Assembly: GCA_028715865.1 (NCBI GenBank)
Contig: JAQUQY010000076.1
Span: forward strand, 1-6,688
Length of the DNA stretch: 6,688 nt
Direction: 5' to 3'
Origin: Syntrophales bacterium
GTDB lineage: Bacteria > Desulfobacterota > Syntrophia > Syntrophales > UBA2210
Under the pieces are notes generated by a model. It saw only the letters and a program-made list of their open reading frames with translations, ran no database searches and had not been told where the DNA came from. Position 1 is the first letter of the stretch. Every line of letters begins with the position of its first letter. The position numbers and the translations under genes were made by a program. Of this stretch, positions 1 through 5,090 are shown in pieces.

Positions 1-198
1 GAAGGAAGCCATCGTAATTTCAAGCGACATGAGGTCAAGGGCGGGCTTAACCGCCTGCTGGGCCTCGATCCGCCGTTCGATCCCCGTGGAGCTTCGCTGG
101 ACGGAGTTGACCGCCCCGTAGAGCGCTGTCAGTAGCAGCATACTCACCGCGATGGCGATCATTAATTCAACAAGCGTGAAACCACGATTCGAGTTCAT
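1..198 (-). CDS. PilW-like minor type IV prepilin, N-terminal part (cut by window edge)
   Basis: This is the first 66 residues of a type IV prepilin; the rest lies beyond the left edge. The protein starts MNSNRGFTLVELMIAIAV: a short polar leader, a prepilin peptidase site between Gly6 and Phe7, the conserved Glu at mature position 5 (Glu11), and a hydrophobic helix to about residue 30. Helical, charged sequence follows (about residues 34-62). Minor pilins of this kind are cleaved and N-methylated by PilD at the inner membrane and prime or tip the pilus. The ATG overlaps the stop of the PilV-like gene as ATGA, so the two are translationally coupled. The PilW assignment rests on position after FimT- and PilV-like genes and on the N-terminus; the diagnostic C-terminal part is not visible, so another minor pilin such as PilX or GspJ type is possible. 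Confidence 0.8.
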   Translation of the reverse strand, partial: MNSNRGFTLVELMIAIAVSMLLLTALYGAVNSVQRSSTGIERRIEAQQAVKPALDLMSLEITMASF

Positions 199-632
199 TG
201 GTCCGCACATCCCGCGGGAAAGCGATAGCTTTCCTGCCTGGTAACAATGAGACTTTCAGAGATATCCGGGTAGCCCGGCATGCCCAGGGTAACCGTTACG
301 CGCCAGACCCTGGTTCCCAGGGCGGCAATGCCTGTGGTGACAGTAAAGGGGGCATCGCCTGGCTGGTTGGAATTCTGGCCGCTGGTGCGTACCGTGGCGG
401 TGGTCGTTCCCGTCGTTACCGCGTTGCATGGGTTCATTATCCAGGCCTCCTGCCGCTGAAGCTCACGGTGGAGCATGCCCGCCGCCCGTCCCATGTAGTC
501 CGCCTGGGCCGACGTTCTCATGGCGGCCGGCTGAAGCCCCAGTATGGCCATAACGGCCACCGTGGCGATGAAAATGGCTATCACCACTTCAAGCAGTCCA
601 AGACCCCTGTTATTGCCTGGTATGTGTCGCAT
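195..632 (-). CDS. PilV-like minor type IV prepilin
   Basis: A 145-residue prepilin. The leader MRHIPGNNRG ends in Gly10, followed by LGLLEVVIAIFIATVAV; Glu15 is the conserved Glu at mature position 5, and the hydrophobic helix runs to about residue 33. Mature residue 1 would be Leu rather than the usual Phe. The rest is a small beta-rich globular domain with Cys69 and Cys142, which could form a disulfide as in other minor pilins. It likely acts in initiation of pilus (or pseudopilus) assembly in the inner membrane. The gene overlaps the end of the upstream FimT-like gene by 23 nt and the next PilW-like gene by 4 nt (ATGA), so it sits in the middle of a tightly packed operon. The PilV name rests on length, N-terminus and gene order FimT-PilV-PilW. 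Confidence 0.82.
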   Translation of the reverse strand: MRHIPGNNRGLGLLEVVIAIFIATVAVMAILGLQPAAMRTSAQADYMGRAAGMLHRELQRQEAWIMNPCNAVTTGTTTATVRTSGQNSNQPGDAPFTVTTGIAALGTRVWRVTVTLGMPGYPDISESLIVTRQESYRFPAGCADQ

Positions 633-1077
633 GGGGTATTCCCGTTATGCTGGTTCTGATAACCGCTTCTGATCCGCGGCTGTTTACCAGCTCAATTGTG
701 CGCCTGTCGGCTGTCCCGCGGGCCCGGAAGTTTATGGCAACCGTGTCTGACACAACGACGCCCCGCCCGATTTCCCCAAGATCCCTCTGCGATTCCGCGG
801 CATCGCCGCAGGAAGGCGTGTGGATAGTGTATACCGGCGAACCGGCCGTAAACTGTATGCAATAGGCCACTCCCTCAGCCACGGCTCGCTGCCTGTAGAG
901 AGTGATGTCAGACATTACCGCCGCCGCCGCCGTCTTGAGATTTGTATTGTGAACGAACTGCTGCCACGCGAAGGCCATCATCCCTGCCAGGATTCCCAGA
1001 ACAGAGATGACTATAAGCAGTTCAATCAGGGTAAAACCCCCAGGTTCACCGCCGGACATGTTTTCAGCTTCATCCAT
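610..1077 (-). CDS. FimT/GspH-like minor prepilin (first gene of pilin operon)
   Basis: A prepilin of the GspH/FimT type. From the chosen ATG it has 155 residues, with leader MDEAENMSGGEPGG, cleavage before Phe15, the motif FTLIELLIVISVLGILAGM, and Glu19 as the conserved mature Glu5. A beta-rich pseudopilin domain follows, with two cysteines (in AYCIQF and PSCGDA) likely to form a disulfide. It probably helps start pilus assembly in the inner membrane. The start is uncertain. The frame is open back to an ATG at 1260, but the promoter candidate at 1197-1226 makes starts upstream of it unlikely. ATG 1131, 1077 and 1059 remain possible. 1077 has a weak GAG Shine-Dalgarno at 7 nt; 1059 would give an 8-residue leader with a similarly weak site. 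The 3' end overlaps the PilV-like gene by 23 nt. Confidence 0.82.
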   Translation of the reverse strand: MDEAENMSGGEPGGFTLIELLIVISVLGILAGMMAFAWQQFVHNTNLKTAAAAVMSDITLYRQRAVAEGVAYCIQFTAGSPVYTIHTPSCGDAAESQRDLGEIGRGVVVSDTVAINFRARGTADRRTIELVNSRGSEAVIRTSITGIPHATHTRQ

Positions 1078-1130
1078 CAGAACACTCTGCCCTTTCAGGA
1101 TAGGGGGTTCAACCCCCTCAGGCCAAGCCA
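1055..1130 (+). pseudogene. tRNA-Glu(UUC)-like relic, degenerate
   Basis: Read on the plus strand this stretch carries, in tRNA order, a CATC-ATC segment, AGAACAC (compare AGGACAC of tRNA-Glu D arms), GCCCTTTCA (identical to the 5' side of many tRNA-Glu anticodon arms, anticodon TTC), GGGGGTTCAACCCCC (a T-arm-like stem with TTCAA), and CCA at 1128-1130. It is not a working tRNA: bases are missing between the anticodon loop and T arm, and the 5' and 3' acceptor sides do not pair. On the minus strand it lies in the pilin leader upstream of the FimT-like start. The similarity was judged by eye against remembered tRNA-Glu consensus and could be chance convergence around a GC-rich hairpin. Confidence 0.35.
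1102..1118 (-). promoter_or_regulatory. Perfect GC hairpin in pilin operon leader
   Basis: AGGGGGTTGAACCCCCT on the minus strand folds as a 6-bp stem AGGGGG/CCCCCT with loop TTGAA, or as an 8-bp palindrome around one base. It lies between the promoter candidate and the FimT-like start codon, 24 nt upstream of ATG 1077, so it would be in the 5' untranslated RNA. No T-run follows, so it is not a plain terminator. It coincides with the T-arm-like part of the tRNA-like relic. Confidence 0.45.
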
Positions 1131-1170
1131 TGGCGGCAGACATGATGCGCGGCGGCGCCTCGGGCAGTAA

Positions 1171-1184
1171 CCTGATACCTGATA
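1171..1184. repeat. Tandem 7-bp repeat just downstream of pilin promoter
   Basis: CCTGATA occurs twice in perfect tandem (TATCAGG twice on the minus strand). It begins about 12 nt downstream of the -10 candidate of the pilin promoter, around +6 to +19 of the expected transcript, a typical place for a repressor operator. No binding protein can be named. Confidence 0.35.
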
Positions 1185-1196
1185 TTTTTGATTGTA

Positions 1197-1226
1197 AGTG
1201 TACCAAGTAAATAGAACAAGAGTCAA
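1197..1226 (-). promoter_or_regulatory. Sigma70-type promoter for the pilin operon
   Basis: On the minus strand TTGACT (1226-1221) is followed after 18 nt by TACACT (1202-1197), matching the -35 consensus at 5 of 6 and the -10 at 4 of 6 positions. It points toward the FimT-PilV-PilW genes and would start transcription near 1190. The -35 box lies inside the word CATTGACTCTT, which recurs at the yhhQ promoter. No sigma54 (GG-N10-GC) site of the kind used by pilA was seen here. Confidence 0.5.
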
Positions 1227-1228
1227 TG
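1218..1228. repeat. 11-bp word AAGAGTCAATG shared by two promoters (copy 1)
   Basis: AAGAGTCAATG on the plus strand is identical to the word at 2282-2292. In both places its complement contains the TTGACT -35 box of a minus-strand promoter candidate, each with an 18-nt spacer. It may be a simple coincidence of good -35 boxes, or a shared binding word. Confidence 0.4.
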
Positions 1229-1246
1229 AAATGACGCCCCCTAATA

Positions 1247-1260
1247 GTGAAAAAGTTCAC
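1247..1260. promoter_or_regulatory. Palindrome GTGAA-AAAG-TTCAC between queF and the pilin promoter
   Basis: A 5-bp inverted repeat with a 4-nt loop, lying 29 nt downstream of the queF stop and about 21 nt upstream of the pilin -35 box. It could be a weak operator or a small hairpin after queF; there is no T-run typical of an intrinsic terminator. The interval 1078-1288 otherwise holds only the promoter, the tandem repeat and the pilin leader. Confidence 0.25.
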
Positions 1261-1288
1261 ATTTTCGGCAGGCTATAAATGAGAGGCA

Positions 1289-1615
1289 TCAGGGGTAGGT
1301 GACCGTCACCGTGGTATGGATTCCGCCTCTAACGTTGAAGCGTCCCGTGATGACCGCCTGCTTCGGCTGAACGGCCTCGACGAAGTCTCCCATGATGCGG
1401 TTTACGGCCTCTTCGTGAAAGATTCCCCTGTCACGGTAGGCATTGAGGTAGAATTTCAGGGATTTCAGCTCCACGAGACGCCCGCCTGGCACGTAGCTGA
1501 TTACAATCTCAGCGAAATCCGGCTGGGACGTCATTGGACAGAGGCAGGTGAATTCGGGAAAACGTATGTTTACTTCGTAATCACGTTCCTTGAACTTGTT
1601 TTCGATTGTTTCCAT
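1289..1615 (-). CDS. queF: NADPH-dependent 7-cyano-7-deazaguanine reductase (preQ0 to preQ1)
   Basis: A 108-residue QueF of the short, single-domain (YkvM-like) type, which reduces the nitrile of preQ0 to the aminomethyl group of preQ1 using NADPH, in the cytoplasm, for queuosine in tRNA. Visible motifs are PEFTCLCP with the catalytic Cys26, the proton-donating Asp in QPDFA (Asp33), the family signature VELKSLKFY (48-56), and FHEE (66-69), which binds substrate. It is shorter than the about 165-residue Bacillus enzyme because both ends are trimmed; the catalytic set is complete. The ATG is fixed by a TGA three codons upstream and by GAGG 4 nt before it. The first 35 nt overlap the end of yhhQ, so the pair is surely cotranscribed. 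TIGR03139-type QueF is the expected family match. Confidence 0.93.
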   Translation of the reverse strand: METIENKFKERDYEVNIRFPEFTCLCPMTSQPDFAEIVISYVPGGRLVELKSLKFYLNAYRDRGIFHEEAVNRIMGDFVEAVQPKQAVITGRFNVRGGIHTTVTVTYP

Positions 1616-2204
1616 AATACCTCACAAGCAGATAGCAAAGCGGCGTGTCAAGAAGGGCGATTCCCACCTTGACCAGGTACTGGCTTCCGGCCATCACGGC
1701 GACGGCCGGCCATGAATAAAGGCCTCCGAAAGCTATAGTTATAAAAAGGACCGAATCGATTCCCTGAGATATTACAGTGGAAGCGATATTTCTAATCCAG
1801 AGATGACGGCCTTCCGTCTTCTGCCGCCACCAGTGAAAGGCCCAAACGTCATGCGTCTGTGACACCAGGTACGCGATCATCGACGCAATTACAATGCGAG
1901 GCGTCGCTCCCAGGATGGCCACATAGGCCTCCTGGTGGCCCCAGAAGGGCGCCGGCGGGAGCCAACGGGCCACAACAAGAGCGGCAACCATGAAGAGCGA
2001 CATGACAAACCCTGCCACAACAAGGCCGCGGGCGCTCTTTTTTCCTTCGATCTCCCCCACCACGTCGGTAATGAGAAAGGTCAGGGGGTAGAGAATGATG
2101 GCGGCAGGCAGAAGGAAGCCGCCTACAACTATTATCTTCGAGGCCAGGATGTTCGACAGAAGGAGCGACGATATAAAAAAATATTTCAGCAATTGAATAT
2201 TCAA
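1581..2204 (-). CDS. yhhQ: Queuosine precursor transporter, YhhQ family
   Basis: A 207-residue inner-membrane protein of the YhhQ/QPTR (Vut_1) family, which imports preQ0/preQ1. It is built of about six hydrophobic segments (roughly 5-25, 28-48, 60-80, 92-115, 145-165, 167-197). Family motifs are SNILASKI (17-24), YPLTFLITDVVGEIEG (39-54) and STVISQGIDSVLFITIAF (142-159). The start is TTG: an in-frame TAA lies seven codons upstream and no ATG or GTG is available before the first membrane segment; the Shine-Dalgarno is weak. The gene overlaps queF by 35 nt, and coupling an importer to the preQ0 reductase argues that preQ0 is a transported substrate. No queC, queD, queE or tgt is present in the window, so whether de novo synthesis also exists cannot be judged here. 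Confidence 0.92.
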   Translation of the reverse strand: MNIQLLKYFFISSLLLSNILASKIIVVGGFLLPAAIILYPLTFLITDVVGEIEGKKSARGLVVAGFVMSLFMVAALVVARWLPPAPFWGHQEAYVAILGATPRIVIASMIAYLVSQTHDVWAFHWWRQKTEGRHLWIRNIASTVISQGIDSVLFITIAFGGLYSWPAVAVMAGSQYLVKVGIALLDTPLCYLLVRYYGNNRKQVQGT

Positions 2205-2224
2205 GCCGGCCCGATACTTTCTTA

Positions 2225-2252
2225 TTGAAAGATGTGAAAAAATAGTTTTAAA
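2225..2252 (+). promoter_or_regulatory. Weak promoter candidate for the aminopeptidase operon
   Basis: TTGAAA (2225-2230), 16 nt, then TTTAAA (2247-2252) on the plus strand. It would initiate near 2260, 70-110 nt before the possible start codons. The interval 2205-2330 separates divergent genes and is AT-rich in its left half, as expected of a promoter region, but this particular match is modest. Confidence 0.3.
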
Positions 2253-2260
2253 GTTTCAGA

Positions 2261-2290
2261 AAAGTAGCACCGGGACGGGAAAAGAGTCAA
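2261..2290 (-). promoter_or_regulatory. Sigma70-type promoter candidate for yhhQ-queF
   Basis: On the minus strand TTGACT (2290-2285), 18 nt, TACTTT (2266-2261). The -35 box is strong and the -10 weak. Transcription would start near 2254, giving a leader of about 50 nt. That leader contains a small hairpin CTTTC-AATAA-GAAAG (2231-2217) next to the TTG start of yhhQ. The -35 lies in the same 11-bp word as the pilin promoter. Confidence 0.42.
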
Positions 2291-2310
2291 TGTTTTTTCA
2301 TCATCCCGTC
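2274..2310. repeat. Inverted repeat GACGGGA / TCCCGTC in the divergent promoter region
   Basis: GACGGGA at 2274-2280 and TCCCGTC at 2304-2310 form a perfect 7-bp inverted repeat with 23 nt between the arms. It brackets the -35 box of the yhhQ promoter candidate and lies upstream of the aminopeptidase start, so it may be an operator or a leader hairpin for the plus-strand gene. Confidence 0.35.
2282..2292. repeat. 11-bp word AAGAGTCAATG shared by two promoters (copy 2)
   Basis: Identical to 1218-1228. Here the complement supplies the TTGACT -35 box of the yhhQ-queF promoter candidate. Confidence 0.4.
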
Positions 2311-2372
2311 AACGAAGAAAGGCGCCGCAGATGATGGCGCGCCTTGTGAGAAATTCCCGAGGTGGTTTTCGA

Positions 2373-3542
2373 ATGGCCGAAGAACAATTGTCCCGCGCCC
2401 CCCTTATCAGTGAACTTTCCCTTTGGCTTTCCCGGCTGGAAAACCGGAGTCGGCCCGGCGGAGGCAACTCAACCTTCGCGGACAGGGCGGCGCGGCTGCG
2501 ATCCTTCATGGCAGCCGGTGATATTGACGGACTGCTTATCGCTGACCTTTTGAATATTCGATATTTCTGCGGGTTTTCCGGCAGCGAGGGGCTCCTTCTC
2601 GCCCAGGGCGGAGGCATGACCCTTTTCGTCGATGGCAGATACACGGTACAGGCGAGGCAGGAATCGTCGGGAGTTAATATTATCGAGGTTACTGACGTTA
2701 CAGGGGGTCTTCTGGAGATTCTTTCCCGGGGAACCGTTAAAAAACTCGGCTTTGAAGCCTCGGGGCTTACCTATGAGCGATACCTGAAGATTCGCCGGGG
2801 GCTGTCAGACGGTACTGAGATGGTCTCTCTGTCCTGCGACATCGACGGCATGCGGTCCCGAAAGGATGCCGGAGAGATAGGGCGCCTGAAGACAGCGGCT
2901 TCAATTGGCGCCCGGGCTCTCGGGAAAACGATAGAATCCATCAGGCCAGGGATGCGGGAGCGGGAATGCGCCGCCCTGATTGACTGGAACCTTGTCATGG
3001 AGGGAAGCGAGAAACCGTCCTTCGACACAATCGTAGCCTCCGGGGCAAACAGCGCCCTTCCCCACGCCCGCCCGGGATCGAGACGCGTCGAAGCGGGAGA
3101 CTTCATCGTAATTGACTACGGAGCCGTCTTTGAAGGCTATCATTCCGACGAGACATGCACTGTAGCACTGGGACATGTTTCCGGAGAACACCGCAGGATC
3201 TATGACACTGTGCTGTCAGCCCATGACCGCGCTATTGAAGCAGTCCGGCCCGGCGTGTTATGTAGAGACATCGACGCCCGCGCCCGCGCGTGCATAGAGG
3301 ATGCCGGGTACGGTGAGTATTTCGTTCACGCCACAGGTCACGGCGTGGGCCTGGATGTTCACGAGGCTCCCAGGCTGTCCAAAATAAGCGAGCAAAGGCT
3401 TGAAGAAGGAATGGTTGTAACTATCGAACCGGGAATCTATATTCCCGGGGTCTGCGGCGTCAGAATCGAGGATATGGTTCTGGTAACTACCGGGGGATGT
3501 GAGCTTATCACCGGAATGCCCAAGGATCTCATGATACTGTAG
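2373..3542 (+). CDS. M24B-family aminopeptidase (Xaa-Pro aminopeptidase type)
   Basis: A cytoplasmic two-metal peptidase of the pita-bread fold, expected to remove N-terminal residues before proline. Counting from the ATG at 2373 (389 residues), a creatinase-like N-terminal domain covers about 36-160 and the catalytic domain about 168-386. All five metal ligands are visible: Asp248 and Asp259 (in IDYGAVFEGYHSDETCTV), His323 (in TGHGVG), Glu352 (in TIEPGIY) and Glu366 (in VRIED). The usual histidines His231 (LPHA) and His330 (DVHE) are also present. The start at 2373 has GAGGTGG 7 nt upstream. An in-frame ATG at 2331 with AAAGG at 8 nt would add 14 Arg-rich residues. Homologues are often about 355 residues, so this has a somewhat long N-terminus either way. 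Prolidase activity cannot be excluded from sequence alone. Confidence 0.9.
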   Translation: MAEEQLSRAPLISELSLWLSRLENRSRPGGGNSTFADRAARLRSFMAAGDIDGLLIADLLNIRYFCGFSGSEGLLLAQGGGMTLFVDGRYTVQARQESSGVNIIEVTDVTGGLLEILSRGTVKKLGFEASGLTYERYLKIRRGLSDGTEMVSLSCDIDGMRSRKDAGEIGRLKTAASIGARALGKTIESIRPGMRERECAALIDWNLVMEGSEKPSFDTIVASGANSALPHARPGSRRVEAGDFIVIDYGAVFEGYHSDETCTVALGHVSGEHRRIYDTVLSAHDRAIEAVRPGVLCRDIDARARACIEDAGYGEYFVHATGHGVGLDVHEAPRLSKISEQRLEEGMVVTIEPGIYIPGVCGVRIEDMVLVTTGGCELITGMPKDLMIL

Positions 3543-3546
3543 AAAA

Positions 3547-3567
3547 CGGGACTCTTGAGCTGTCCCG
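3547..3567 (+). other. Intercistronic hairpin after the aminopeptidase gene
   Basis: CGGGAC (3547-3552) and GTCCCG (3562-3567) form a 6-bp stem with a 9-nt loop, 5 nt after the aminopeptidase stop. No T-run follows, so read-through into gcvH is likely; it may set relative expression or protect the upstream message. Confidence 0.4.
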
Positions 3568-3598
3568 ATGACCGGCCGCTGTCAGCGCCGAAGTATGC

Positions 3599-3605
3599 AA
3601 GGAGG
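3599..3605 (+). promoter_or_regulatory. Strong ribosome binding site fixing the gcvH start
   Basis: AAGGAGG lies 6 nt before ATG 3612 and decides this start over a TTG at 3555 that would add 19 residues not seen in the GcvH family. A second ATG at 3607 is out of frame. Confidence 0.8.
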
Positions 3606-3611
3606 CATGTC

Positions 3612-4007
3612 ATGTCATATCCCGATGATCTGCTTTACACCCGCGATCACACATGGGCCCGGGTCGATGATACCACCGTCACCATAGGCATCACCGATTT
3701 TGCCCAGGAAAGCCTGGGAGAAATCATATCCATCGACCTTTATCCCCTCGACTCATCAGTGAAGCAGGGTGAACCCTTCGGGATCATAGAGTCGGACAAG
3801 ACTACGGCGGAACTGATTTCTCCCGTTTCCGGAGACATCATAAGCGTCAATGAAGACATATTCGACGATGTGGGCGTCCTGGAGTGCGACGTCTACGACG
3901 CGGGATGGATGATCGCCGTTGAAATACAGGATCTGGGCGAACTGGACAACCTCCTTGATTGCGATGATTATGAAGAACTGGTGGACCAGGCCGAGGGAAG
4001 GAGATAG
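3612..4007 (+). CDS. gcvH: Glycine cleavage system H protein (lipoyl carrier)
   Basis: A 131-residue H protein, the lipoyl carrier that shuttles the aminomethyl group between the P, T and L proteins of glycine cleavage. It opens with MSYPDDLLYTRDHTWARV and shows the family landmarks GITDFAQESLGEI (26-38), the lipoylation loop around Lys63 in GIIESDKTTAELISPVSGDI, and the GW motif near the C-terminus (Gly98-Trp99). Length matches the usual 125-135. The lipoyl loop reads ESDKTTAE rather than the common ESVKAASD, a pattern more like E2 lipoyl domains of 2-oxoacid dehydrogenases. The C-terminal 20 residues are strongly acidic. No gcvT or gcvP is present. The octanoyltransferase gene begins 6 nt after the stop, so the carrier and its loading enzyme are coexpressed. 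A specialised GcvH-like role is possible. Confidence 0.93.
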   Translation: MSYPDDLLYTRDHTWARVDDTTVTIGITDFAQESLGEIISIDLYPLDSSVKQGEPFGIIESDKTTAELISPVSGDIISVNEDIFDDVGVLECDVYDAGWMIAVEIQDLGELDNLLDCDDYEELVDQAEGRR

Positions 4008-4013
4008 GAGCCC

Positions 4014-4835
4014 GTGCAGACTTGGAGGCTGCTTCCTTTCGAGCGGCTCGATGGTTATGAAAACATGGCCGTCGATGAAGCGGTATTCAGGGAATCCGTT
4101 CTGAGTGGCGGTCCGCCGACCCTTAGATTTTATCTCTGGAAGCGACCCGTTGTAACAATAGGATACGGACAGGACGTTGTTGCCGAAGTTAACCTGGAAT
4201 TTTGCGGCGAACGGAATATAGACATCATCAGAAGGCCTACCGGCGGAAAGGCTGTTTACCACGACGCCGAACTTACCTATTCAGTAGTGGCCTCCCAGGC
4301 GCGGCCTCCATTCAAAGAAGATATAGTAACCACCTACCGGGCGATCGCCGCCTGCCTCATCCTCGGGCTTGATCGGTTGGGCATAGCCGCTGAACTTGCC
4401 GAGAGAGGGCTGCCCGACGTGAAGGACTCACTGGAAGGCTGCTGCTTCGCCGTCCCTTACCGCAATGAACTGCTGGTTGAGGGGGCCAAGATATGCGGCA
4501 GCGCCCAGGCTCGGTCACGGGGACACTTCCTACAGCACGGCTCTATTCTGATAGATTTTGACGCCTTGACCACCTCGAGAGTGATGACGCACACAAAAAG
4601 CGACGAAAAAGACAGGGTTCGCTACCTGGAGCGGGCAGTCACATGCGTGAGAAAACACGCGAAAAGAGAATTCAACGAGGAAACCCTGGCTCACGTGATA
4701 GGTGAGGGTTTTGAAGAAGAAATGAACATGAAACTCCAGGAGGAAGAGCTGACCTTGAACGAACAGACATTGAAGAAAAAGCTTCTTTCTGGCAAGTATC
4801 TTACACAGAAGTGGAACCTGGAAGGAAGGACATAG
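4014..4835 (+). CDS. lipM: Octanoyl-[ACP]:protein N-octanoyltransferase, LipM type
   Basis: A 273-residue member of the BPL/LplA/LipB fold that moves octanoate from octanoyl-ACP to a lipoyl-domain lysine, in Bacillus specifically GcvH. Family marks in order: WRLLPFERLDGYENMAVDEAV (4-24); RRPTGGKAVYHDAELTYSV (73-91), the acyl-pocket loop; CCF with Cys144 at the place of the LipM catalytic cysteine; EGAKICGSAQ (156-165) with the conserved lysine Lys159; and LQHGSILID (173-181). The KYLTQKWN end near 261-268 is typical. The cysteine argues for LipM over the ATP-dependent ligase LplA. The start is GTG, with AAGGAG at 10 nt and TAGGAG at 3 nt upstream; the next in-frame ATG would cut into the conserved N-terminus. 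Its position 6 nt after gcvH makes GcvH the expected substrate. The lipoyl synthase lipA is not in the window. Confidence 0.9.
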   Translation: MQTWRLLPFERLDGYENMAVDEAVFRESVLSGGPPTLRFYLWKRPVVTIGYGQDVVAEVNLEFCGERNIDIIRRPTGGKAVYHDAELTYSVVASQARPPFKEDIVTTYRAIAACLILGLDRLGIAAELAERGLPDVKDSLEGCCFAVPYRNELLVEGAKICGSAQARSRGHFLQHGSILIDFDALTTSRVMTHTKSDEKDRVRYLERAVTCVRKHAKREFNEETLAHVIGEGFEEEMNMKLQEEELTLNEQTLKKKLLSGKYLTQKWNLEGRT

Positions 4836-5042
4836 AAGAATGGATTATCTGACGCTAATTCCATTCTTTTCCGTTGTGTCGGTGTAAAAAATAGTGTATA
4901 CGGACAACTTCTCGAAAAAGGGATGCTGATAAAGAACTTTCCCGCCCCGGGGCCGCTTGGAGATTACATGAGAGTCACCGTGGGGACAGGGGAAGAGAAC
5001 AGTGCTTTTATTGACGCACTGAAGGCAACTGTTCTGAAATAG
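4836..5042 (+). pseudogene. hisC: C-terminal remnant of histidinol-phosphate aminotransferase
   Basis: The reading frame directly after the lipM stop, in the same frame, is open for 68 codons to a TAG at 5040 and matches only the end of a HisC-type PLP aminotransferase. LSDANSILFR (compare PSDANFILFR of HisC) is followed by VYGQLLEKGMLIKNF, PGPLGDYMRVTVGT with the substrate-binding Arg, and EENSAFIDAL. The N-terminal three quarters, including the PLP lysine, are missing. There is no Shine-Dalgarno or start at its beginning; the first ATG is internal at 4923 and would give 39 residues. The sequence has no internal stop or frameshift, so the truncation may be recent. The remnant lies before a hairpin that may have been the original hisC terminator. 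HisC identification is from remembered family motifs; another class I/II aminotransferase such as CobD is less likely. Confidence 0.8.
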
Positions 5043-5043
5043 C

Positions 5044-5067
5044 AGGGCTCTTGATAAAAGGAGCCCT
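5044..5067 (+). terminator. Hairpin after the hisC remnant
   Basis: AGGGCTC (5044-5050) and GAGCCCT (5061-5067) form a perfect 7-bp stem with a 10-nt loop, 1 nt after the remnant's stop codon. It is followed by TAAGTAAGG rather than a T-run, so it is at best a weak terminator or an mRNA 3' end stabiliser for the aminopeptidase-gcvH-lipM transcript. Confidence 0.5.
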
Positions 5068-5090
5068 TAAGTAAGGAGCGTGATACAAAA

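Noticed and set aside
917..932. CCG trinucleotide run inside the FimT-like gene as a phase-variation tract
   Set aside because: Five copies of a trinucleotide encode a short Ala run; slippage would not shift the frame.
1060..1260. Upstream extension of the FimT-like gene to ATG 1260 (216 residues)
   Set aside because: The extension would translate the promoter candidate and leader, and would place the prepilin cleavage site about 75 residues in, far from the usual 5-25.
2205..2260. A preQ1 riboswitch in the yhhQ leader
   Set aside because: The leader lacks the short GC hairpin plus A-rich tail of preQ1-I and is too short for preQ1-II; only a 5-bp AT-rich hairpin is visible.
3555..3611. Longer GcvH starting at TTG 3555
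   Set aside because: The strong AAGGAGG before ATG 3612 and the family's normal N-terminus support the shorter form.
4833..5042. TAG read as pyrrolysine to make a LipM-HisC fusion protein
   Set aside because: LipM ends naturally at the KYLTQKWN block before the TAG, and the downstream piece is a truncated foreign domain; no evidence for recoding is visible.
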